Assembly: GCA_019236545.1 (NCBI GenBank) | Contig: JAFAIV010000207.1 | Coordinates: 1-11,440 of the forward strand | Reading direction: 5' to 3' | DNA length: 11,440 nt | Source: Actinomycetota bacterium | GTDB taxonomy: Bacteria; Actinomycetota; Thermoleophilia; Gaiellales; Gaiellaceae | In this document: positions 6,908 through 11,440 of the stretch, piece after piece | How the letters are laid out: each line of letters starts with the position of its first letter | Numbering within the stretch: the first letter of the stretch is position 1 | Made by a program: the position numbers and the translations under genes | Notes under the pieces: model-generated | The model's database searches: none | Told to the model about the DNA's origin: nothing | The model's input: only the letters and a program-made list of their open reading frames with translations

Positions 6908-8140
6908 ATGAAGAAGAGCGTTGTTCTCATCGCCGTCTGCTGTGCCGCGCTCGTCGCCGTCACGGCGGGCTCGGCGCAGACGAGAAAGCCGCGCGTCGCG
7001 GTGCCACCGATCTCCTGGGGCGTCGCCGACGACATGCCGAAGTACGCCGCCGACGGCGGCGAATGGTTCTACCAGCAGCTGAAGCGGGCGAACCTGACCG
7101 AGAACCGGTGGACGCTGGCGTTCAACCCGGCGTCGCCGACCACCATCGCCGAGCTGCCGTTCCTGGTGCGGGCCGCGCCGCTCGCCCAGCAGGCCGGCGT
7201 CCACGTCGTCCTCGCGCTCTACTCGGGCACGCCCGCGCCGGACGCGAAGGACCACGACCCGGCGGCGTTCTGCAACTGGGCCGGCCTCGTCGCGACGACC
7301 GTGAAGCAGTGGGGCATCAGCGACTTCATCGTCGGCAACGAGCCGAACACGCTCCTCTACTGGGCGCCGCAGAAGGACGCGTCCGGGAAGGACGTCGCGG
7401 CCGCTCCGTACGAGGCGCTGCTCGCGGCCTGCTACGACAGCATCAAGGCCGCGAACCCGGCGGCGACCGTGATCGGCATGGGCCTCTCGCCGCGCGCGTC
7501 GACGCCGAAGTCGAACGACCCGCTGAAGTTCCTGCGGGACGTCGGCGCCGTCTATCGCGCGTCCGGGCGGACGAAGCCGCTGATGGACCAGCTCGCGCTC
7601 CATCCGTACCCGAACCCGTACGTGAAGGGCTCCCCGCCGAACAAGGGCTACGGGCCGCCGAACCAGTTCGGGATCCCGCAGCTGAACCGCGTCAAGCAGG
7701 CGGTGTGGGACGCCTTCCACGGCACCGCGCAGCCGACGACGCAGAACGGCCTCACCTTCCGGCTGGACGAGGTCGGCTGGCAGACGAACACGAACCAGTA
7801 CCCGCAGTACTTCGGGGCGGAGAACTGGAAGCAGGTCATCTCCGAGCAGACCCAGGCGGACTACATCAAGACGATGGTCACGAAGTACTTCGCCTGCGAC
7901 CCGACGGTGACGAGCGTCGAGCTCTTCCTGCTCGTCGACGAGAAGTACCGCAACGGCCACGACGAGACCGGTGCGAACGTCGGCGGCGGCTGGCAGAGCG
8001 GCCTGATGACGGCCGGCGGCGCAGGAATCTCCGCGCCGAAGGTCGCGTTCACCCAGGATGCGCCGCTCTTCGCGCAGGGACGCGCGGCCTGCTCGGCCAA
8101 GCTCCTCTCCTGGAGCCCGGCCAAGGTCAAGCGCCACTGA
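6908..8140 (+). CDS. Secreted glycoside-hydrolase-like (TIM-barrel) protein, paralogue 1
   Basis: The protein has 410 residues from ATG 6908, four nt after the SD AAGGGGG. Residues 1-22 form a Sec signal peptide (MKK, hydrophobic core, AGSA). The two cysteines in the core are not in a lipobox, so this is probably not a lipoprotein. The mature part has the two acidic motifs of clan GH-A retaining glycosidases: FIVGNEPN with acid/base candidate E145, and RLDEVGW with nucleophile candidate E288. They are 143 residues apart, fitting strands 4 and 7 of a barrel. WGVADD near the N-terminus and QLALHPYP (which has the barrel histidine) add support. The GH family (39-like or 5-like) and substrate cannot be decided. 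It is a close paralogue of the next gene but lacks that gene's linker and tail, ending soon after LLSWSPAK. A cell-envelope or extracellular polysaccharide role is inferred. Confidence 0.75.
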   Translation: MKKSVVLIAVCCAALVAVTAGSAQTRKPRVAVPPISWGVADDMPKYAADGGEWFYQQLKRANLTENRWTLAFNPASPTTIAELPFLVRAAPLAQQAGVHVVLALYSGTPAPDAKDHDPAAFCNWAGLVATTVKQWGISDFIVGNEPNTLLYWAPQKDASGKDVAAAPYEALLAACYDSIKAANPAATVIGMGLSPRASTPKSNDPLKFLRDVGAVYRASGRTKPLMDQLALHPYPNPYVKGSPPNKGYGPPNQFGIPQLNRVKQAVWDAFHGTAQPTTQNGLTFRLDEVGWQTNTNQYPQYFGAENWKQVISEQTQADYIKTMVTKYFACDPTVTSVELFLLVDEKYRNGHDETGANVGGGWQSGLMTAGGAGISAPKVAFTQDAPLFAQGRAACSAKLLSWSPAKVKRH

Positions 8141-8148
8141 GCTCCTCA

Positions 8149-8178
8149 AGGTCGGGGGAGCACTCGCGCCCCCGACCT
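8149..8178 (+). terminator. Strong hairpin after paralogue 1
   Basis: AGGTCGGGGG (8149-8158) pairs perfectly with CCCCCGACCT (8169-8178) over 10 bp around a 10-nt loop, beginning 8 nt after the stop. A short pyrimidine run follows but no true T-tract. It is the clearest terminator in the window and suggests that the two paralogues are separately transcribed. Confidence 0.7.
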
Positions 8179-8190
8179 CTACCTCCCGTG

Positions 8191-8263
8191 CCCCGGAAGG
8201 GGGATTGAAGCCCGGCGGCGAACGATGTGAGCTGTAACGGGAGCAATCCGGACCGGATAGGGG
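8191..8263 (+). promoter_or_regulatory. Structured 5' leader of paralogue 2
   Basis: The leader holds CCCC-GGAA-GGGG (8191-8202, a GNRA-type loop). A longer arm follows, with GGATTG (8202-8207) pairing with CAATCC (8244-8249) and CCCG (8211-8214) with CGGG (8238-8241). The inverted repeat ATCCGG-A-CCGGAT (8246-8258) touches the Shine-Dalgarno sequence AGGGG (8259-8263). The long arm and the palindrome share bases, so they would compete. The palindrome could equally be a protein operator. No convincing -35/-10 pair was found. Confidence 0.35.
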
Positions 8264-8269
8264 CTGATC

Positions 8270-9691
8270 GTGAAAAAGCTGTCTGCGGCGCTTGCCGCAC
8301 TTGCACTTGTCTGCGCCGCCGCCGCAACGGCGTCGCCGGGACACGTTGGGCGCGTGGCCGACGCGCCCGCCATCAACTGGGGGGTCGCCGACGACGCGTC
8401 GAAGTACGCGGACGACGGCGGCTCGTGGTTCTACGGCCAGATGAAGGGCGCGAACCTCGTGTCGAACCGCTGGGTCGTCGCCTGGGACGCCGGCAACCCG
8501 ACCAGCATCGCCGAGGGCGCGTTCCTCGACCGCGCGCTGCCGAAGGCGCAGGCCGCAGGCATTCATGTCGTTCTCGCGCTCTACGCCGGCAAGAACGGGT
8601 CGTCGCAGCCGGATCCGTCGAACCACGACCCGACCGCGTTCTGCAACTGGGTCAAGATCGTCGCGCAGAAGGTGAAGGCCTACGGTGTGCGCGACTTCAT
8701 CATCTGGAACGAGCCGAGCTCGACGCTGTACTGGACGCCGCAGAAGGACGCGTCGGGCAACGACGTCGCGGCGCCGGCCTACGAGGCGCTGCTCGCCGCC
8801 TGCTACGACCAGCTCCACTCGCTCGACGGCGGCGGCTGGACAGCCAACGTCATCGGCATGGGCCTCTCGGCCAAGGCGTCCACGAACAGCTCGAACCAGC
8901 CGCTTGCGTTCCTGCGCGATGTCGGCGCGGCCTACAAGGCGTCGGGCCGGACGAAGCCGATCATGGACCAGCTGGCGCTGCATCCGTACCCGATCCCTTC
9001 GGCCGCGCCTTCGCCCAGCCAGGGCTACACGAACACACCGGACGCGTACGGGCCGCCGGATCTCGACCGTGTCAAGCAGGCGGTCTACGACGCGTTCAAC
9101 GGCACCGGCCAGCCGACGACAGTGAACGGCCTGACCTTCCGTCTCGACGAGTACGGCGTCCAGTCGATCGAGACCGGCTCGCCCTACACCGGCACCGAGA
9201 ACGCCGGCCCGCCCGGCTCCGCCGCGGCGGTGACGGAGGCCGCGCAGGCGGTGTTCCTGCAGCAGTCCGCGCAGATCTTCGCGTGCGACGCGACGGTGAC
9301 CGATGTGGAGCTGTTCCTGCTCGTCGACGAGGCCGACCTCGGCGGCTGGCAGAGCGGCCTCGAGACGGCAGGCGGCCAGGGCGTGTCCCGGCAGAAGCCG
9401 GCCTACACGACCATGGGGCCCGTCTTCGCGGCCGGGCGCGGCGCCTGCACGAGCGGCGTCAAGACGTGGTCGCCGAGCGGCTCCAGCAGCTCCGGAGGAT
9501 CCGGCGGCTCCGGCGGCTCGAACACCTCGGGCGGCTCCGGTGGCTCCGGCGGGTCGAGCGGCTCCGGCGGCTCCTCGAACAAGACGAGCGGTGGCTCGGG
9601 CGGCGGCAAGTTGCTGCCGGCCTGCAAGAAGGGAAAGCACTCGACCAAGAAGCACCCCTGCAAGCCCAAGCCGCTGAAGACGAAGCGCTAA
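8270..9691 (+). CDS. Secreted glycoside-hydrolase-like protein, paralogue 2, with Gly/Ser linker and Lys-rich tail
   Basis: The protein has 473 residues from GTG 8270, 6 nt after the SD AGGGG. A signal peptide covers about residues 1-22 (MKK, Ala/Leu core, ATAS). The barrel matches paralogue 1 along its length, with shared blocks such as EALLAACYD, VIGMGLS, QLALHPYP and RVKQAV. Both catalytic acids are kept: E148 in FIIWNEP and E294 in RLDEYGV. After KTWSP a Gly/Ser-rich linker runs over about residues 403-446. A 27-residue tail follows with two cysteines (C452, C464) and 11 lysines. The tail may form a small disulfide loop and bind anionic wall polymers; that is inference. No sortase motif or C-terminal membrane helix is present. 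The phosphoesterase gene follows after 10 nt. The substrate is unknown. Confidence 0.75.
   Translation: MKKLSAALAALALVCAAAATASPGHVGRVADAPAINWGVADDASKYADDGGSWFYGQMKGANLVSNRWVVAWDAGNPTSIAEGAFLDRALPKAQAAGIHVVLALYAGKNGSSQPDPSNHDPTAFCNWVKIVAQKVKAYGVRDFIIWNEPSSTLYWTPQKDASGNDVAAPAYEALLAACYDQLHSLDGGGWTANVIGMGLSAKASTNSSNQPLAFLRDVGAAYKASGRTKPIMDQLALHPYPIPSAAPSPSQGYTNTPDAYGPPDLDRVKQAVYDAFNGTGQPTTVNGLTFRLDEYGVQSIETGSPYTGTENAGPPGSAAAVTEAAQAVFLQQSAQIFACDATVTDVELFLLVDEADLGGWQSGLETAGGQGVSRQKPAYTTMGPVFAAGRGACTSGVKTWSPSGSSSSGGSGGSGGSNTSGGSGGSGGSSGSGGSSNKTSGGSGGGKLLPACKKGKHSTKKHPCKPKPLKTKR
9476..9607 (+). repeat. Imperfect repeat encoding the Gly/Ser linker
   Basis: About 130 bp are built from degenerate 9-bp units close to GGCGGCTCC (Gly-Gly-Ser), interrupted by short NTS and NKTS inserts. 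It codes for a flexible linker between the barrel and the basic tail of paralogue 2. Such tracts can change length by slippage. Confidence 0.8.
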
Positions 9692-9694
9692 CGT
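9689..9694 (+). promoter_or_regulatory. Predicted -10 element of the phosphoesterase gene
   Basis: TAACGT lies 7 nt before the GTG at 9702, and its first three bases are the TAA stop of paralogue 2. There is no Shine-Dalgarno sequence in the 10-nt gap, so a leaderless start is the simplest reading, with read-through from upstream also possible. Confidence 0.4.
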
Positions 9695-9701
9695 CGGCGC
9701 C

Positions 9702-10193
9702 GTGCTCGTCGCGGCGATCTCGGACACGCACCTTCCTCGGGGAGCCAGGCGGCTCCCCGAGGCGTGTCTGGAGCGACTTCGCGCCGCCGACCTGATCCTG
9801 CACGCCGGCGACCTCGTCGCGCTCTCCGTGCTCGAGGAGCTGCGGGCGCTCGGCCCGCCGGTGCACGCGATCCACGGCAACGCGGACCACCCGGAGGCGC
9901 GCGAGGCTCTGCCGAAGGAGCTCGTCGTGGAGGCGGGCGGCGTGCGGATCGGGATGGCGCACGTCCCCGGGCCGGCGGCGGGGAGGGAGGAGCGGCTGGC
10001 GAAGCGCTTCCCCGGCTGCGGCGCAGTCGTCTACGGGCACACGCACATCCCGCAGGTCGAGCTCTCGGGCGGGGTCTGGATCCTCAACCCGGGCTCACCG
10101 ACGGAGCGGAGGCGCGCGCCGGCGCACACGATGCTGCTGCTCGAGATCGAGGCGGGGGAGATCCGGCCGCAGCTGCTCGTCGTCGACCCTTGA
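9702..10193 (+). CDS. YfcE/MJ0936-type metallophosphoesterase
   Basis: This 163-residue cytosolic protein is the usual length for the YfcE-like calcineurin-fold phosphodiesterases. The metal-binding motifs are in order: SDTH (D8, H10), HAGD (D37), GNAD (N60, D62), MAHVPG (H87) and GHTH (H113, H115), followed by LNPGSPTERR. Relatives hydrolyse phosphodiesters such as bis-pNPP with Mn2+ or Ni2+, and the physiological substrate is mostly unknown. Canonical members read GNCD and THGH where this one has GNAD and AHVPG, a modest divergence that leaves the expected ligands. The GTG start at 9702 is supported by the -10 at 9689-9694. Its TGA stop (10191-10193) lies inside the TTGACA -35 of the next gene. 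Confidence 0.88.
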   Translation: MLVAAISDTHLPRGARRLPEACLERLRAADLILHAGDLVALSVLEELRALGPPVHAIHGNADHPEAREALPKELVVEAGGVRIGMAHVPGPAAGREERLAKRFPGCGAVVYGHTHIPQVELSGGVWILNPGSPTERRRAPAHTMLLLEIEAGEIRPQLLVVDP

Positions 10194-10218
10194 CACGAAC
10201 AGATGTTCGCCCTACTAT
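10190..10218 (+). promoter_or_regulatory. Consensus sigma-70-type promoter of the LysM gene
   Basis: TTGACA (10190-10195) is separated by exactly 17 nt from TACTAT (10213-10218). The ATG at 10228 is 9 nt further on, so the transcript would begin at or within a few bases of the start codon. It is the only textbook -35/-10 pair in the window, which fits a strong promoter kept off by a repressor. Confidence 0.8.
10196..10209 (+). promoter_or_regulatory. LexA (SOS) box 1, in the promoter spacer
   Basis: CGAACA-GA-TGTTCG is a perfect palindrome matching the Bacillus/actinobacterial LexA operator core CGAACrnryGTTCG. It fills most of the spacer between -35 and -10, so bound LexA would block RNA polymerase. 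Confidence 0.85.
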
Positions 10219-10220
10219 GA

Positions 10221-10234
10221 CGAACACATGTTCG
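10221..10234 (+). promoter_or_regulatory. LexA (SOS) box 2, over the start codon
   Basis: CGAACA-CA-TGTTCG is a second perfect LexA-type palindrome, 25 bp downstream of the first and with identical half-sites. The ATG start codon (10228-10230) lies inside it, so the operator also fixes the first residues of the protein (Met-Phe-Ala). Confidence 0.85.
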
Positions 10235-10470
10235 CGAAGCTTCTCATTCTGCTCGTCGCCGCCGCGTTCGTGGTCGGCATGGTCGCCCGCACGTCGCACG
10301 GAGCGGGGCCGGAGCGCACCTACGTCGTCAAGCCGACGGACACGCTCTGGACGATCGCGCTCCACAACTACGCGGGCGACGTCCGCCAGGGCGTCTGGAC
10401 GATCGAGCAGCGCAATCACCTGACCTCGGCGACGCTCGTCCCGGGTCAGCGGATCGTGCTGCCGAGCTAG
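10228..10470 (+). CDS. Small membrane-anchored LysM protein under LexA control; YneA/ChiZ-like SOS division-inhibitor candidate
   Basis: This 80-residue protein starts at ATG 10228, within LexA box 2 and without a Shine-Dalgarno sequence. Residues 4-20 are a single hydrophobic helix with a short N-terminal side, and residues about 32-78 form one LysM domain (YVVKPTDTLWTIA...LVPGQRIVLP). The LysM domain binds peptidoglycan glycan chains outside the membrane. A short membrane anchor plus LysM behind SOS boxes is the plan of Bacillus YneA, and ChiZ (Rv2719c) and DivS play the same part in actinobacteria. These proteins delay septation after DNA damage and are often next to lexA. No lexA is in this window, and overall similarity to those proteins cannot be judged here. 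The function is therefore inferred from architecture and operators. It is convergent with, and overlaps by 4 nt, the SnoaL-like gene. Confidence 0.82.
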   Translation: MFAKLLILLVAAAFVVGMVARTSHGAGPERTYVVKPTDTLWTIALHNYAGDVRQGVWTIEQRNHLTSATLVPGQRIVLPS

Positions 10471-10925
10471 ACGCCGAGCGGCGGGACGTCGATCCCGCTG
10501 ACGTAGACCTTCTCGCCGCGGAAGAGCCGCCGCTCCTGGTCCCACGGGAACCAGATCACGACCTTCCACGAGAGCCGCTCGCCGCTCGGGGGCACGCCGA
10601 GCCACTCGGCCGCGTGCGTCGCCGACACGTCGGCCTCCTCGCAGACCCCCTGCGGCCCGATCACGATGTCGGTCAGGTCGAAGCGGATGTCCGGGAACGC
10701 CGTGAGCAGCTGTGTGTAGAAGCGCGCCGCCCCCTCGTGACCCTCCCAGCGGTGGCCGGTCTGGACGAGCTCGTAGACGCAGTCCGGCGTCAGCGTCGAG
10801 ATCAGCCCCGGCAGGTCGCGGGCGTCCTCGGCGATCGAGTGCGTCTTGTAGAGCTCGCGGATCTCGGTGTAGAGCTCCGGCGTGATCTCGCGCCGGTAGA
10901 CCTCGAGCACGGTCGGGTCTGCCAT
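10467..10925 (-). CDS. SnoaL-like / NTF2-fold protein
   Basis: This 152-residue soluble protein starts at ATG 10923-10925. The pattern is that of the SnoaL-like polyketide-cyclase/NTF2 superfamily: an N-terminal helix pair (IRELYKTHSIAEDARDLPGL), the strand LTPDCVYEL, GHEGAARFYTQLLTAFPDIRFDLTDIVIG, then beta strands ending in GEKVYVSGID. Members range from cyclases and isomerases to binding proteins with no catalysis, so no reaction can be given. A TAAGCT hexamer 7 nt upstream on the minus strand contains the TAA stop of the HD-GYP gene and may be a leaderless promoter; co-transcription from that gene is also possible. Its TAG stop shares CTAG with the LysM gene stop. Confidence 0.78.
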   Translation of the reverse strand: MADPTVLEVYRREITPELYTEIRELYKTHSIAEDARDLPGLISTLTPDCVYELVQTGHRWEGHEGAARFYTQLLTAFPDIRFDLTDIVIGPQGVCEEADVSATHAAEWLGVPPSGERLSWKVVIWFPWDQERRLFRGEKVYVSGIDVPPLGV

Positions 10926-10932
10926 GCCGAGG

Positions 10933-10938
10933 AGCTTA
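10933..10938 (-). promoter_or_regulatory. Predicted -10 element of the SnoaL-like gene
   Basis: On the minus strand TAAGCT is followed by 7 nt and the ATG. Its first three bases are the stop codon of the HD-GYP gene. No Shine-Dalgarno sequence lies in the 10-nt gap. Confidence 0.4.
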
Positions 10939-11440
10939 GACGGCGACCGCGGCCTCGTCCCAGGGACGGAGCGGCTCGAACACCGCGGGCGCGCGCTCGA
11001 GCACGCGCAGGAAGGCGTCGACGACGTCGGGCGCGAACTGCGTCCCGCGGTTGCCGAGGATCTCCGTCGCGGCCTCGTGCAGCGGCCGCGCGGGGCTGTA
11101 CGGGCGGTCGGTCGTCATCGCGTCGAGCGCGTCGGCGAGCCCGACGATCCGTGCCTCGACCGGGATCGCCTCGCCCGCGAGCAGCGACGGGTAGCCGCGG
11201 CCGTCCCACCGCTCGTGGTGGTGCAGGATCGCCGGCACGGCTTCCTCGAGTTGGTGGAGGCGGCTGACGATCTTCGCGCCGTCCTCCGGATGACGCTTGA
11301 TCACCTCGTACTCGTCGTCGGTGAGCTTCGCCGGCTTCGTGAGGATCGCGTCCGGGACGCCGATCTTGCCGATGTCGTGGAAGAGCGCGGAGAACCCGAG
11401 CGTCCGCAGCCGTGGCGCATCGAGGCCGAGCTCCTCGCCG
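10936..11440 (-). CDS. HD-GYP domain protein (c-di-GMP phosphodiesterase), C-terminal part
   Basis: The frame enters from the right edge of the window and ends with TAA at 10936-10938, giving about 167 residues; the N-terminus and any sensor domain are outside. The visible part is most of an HD-GYP domain. FHDIGKIGVPD has the HD metal pair at 11374-11379, HHHERWDGRGYP has the GYP signature near 11190, and ADALDAMTTDRPYSPAR and a NRGTQFAPDVVDAFL segment follow. HD-GYP enzymes hydrolyse cyclic di-GMP to GMP or pGpG at a two- or three-iron centre. All domain residues visible here are intact, so activity is likely. The C-terminal 25 residues are an unremarkable acidic tail. Whether it is a response regulator or a GAF/PAS-linked sensor cannot be seen. 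Confidence 0.9.
   Translation of the reverse strand, partial: GEELGLDAPRLRTLGFSALFHDIGKIGVPDAILTKPAKLTDDEYEVIKRHPEDGAKIVSRLHQLEEAVPAILHHHERWDGRGYPSLLAGEAIPVEARIVGLADALDAMTTDRPYSPARPLHEAATEILGNRGTQFAPDVVDAFLRVLERAPAVFEPLRPWDEAAVAV

Noticed and set aside
6452..9880. A very long open frame (over 1100 codons) on the minus strand opposite the glycosidase-like genes
   Set aside because: Its translation is Arg/Ala-rich and low in complexity, with no recognisable domain. It is the expected mirror frame of GC-rich coding DNA with GC at third positions.

Overview
The window looks like chromosomal DNA of a very GC-rich actinobacterium, most likely of the Thermoleophilia (Gaiellales/Solirubrobacterales-like). 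That placement is inferred from the high GC content, the frequent GTG starts, an actinobacterial/Bacillus-type LexA box, several apparently leaderless genes and the gene families present; no marker gene fixes it. The gene order is dense. The largest stretches without a gene are about 130 bp (6778-6907 and 8141-8269), and no phage, insertion sequence or CRISPR signal was seen.

Layout. (1) 1-2659 holds metal-ion transport genes: the C-terminal part of an Nramp transporter, a 4-nt-overlapping PRC-barrel/MgtE_N/CBS protein that lacks the MgtE channel domain, and a convergent CorA. (2) 2595-4067 holds an MFS exporter on the minus strand, overlapping corA by 65 bp and divergent from a tRNA-Arg(CCG). 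(3) 4094-6777 holds a zinc-ribbon/two-CBS protein on the minus strand, divergent from a two-gene operon of an enolase-superfamily epimerase and a DUF1611 protein. This pair matches the DgcA-DgcN route of D-glutamate use. (4) 6908-9691 holds two tandem paralogous secreted glycoside-hydrolase-like proteins, each behind a structured leader with a Shine-Dalgarno sequence. The second carries a Gly/Ser linker and a Lys-rich tail. (5) 9702-10470 holds a YfcE-type phosphoesterase and then an 80-residue membrane-anchored LysM protein whose promoter contains two perfect LexA/SOS boxes. It is a strong candidate for a YneA/ChiZ/DivS-like SOS cell-division inhibitor. (6) 10467-11440 (minus strand) holds a SnoaL/NTF2-like protein behind the C-terminal part of an HD-GYP c-di-GMP phosphodiesterase.

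Two themes cut across the window. First, several genes have a TAnnnT -10 hexamer 7-9 nt before the start codon and no Shine-Dalgarno sequence, so they are probably leaderless. In three cases the preceding gene's stop codon lies inside a promoter hexamer. Second, both convergent protein-gene pairs end on a shared CTAG, in which the two TAG stops overlap. The most noteworthy item is the doubly SOS-boxed LysM gene.
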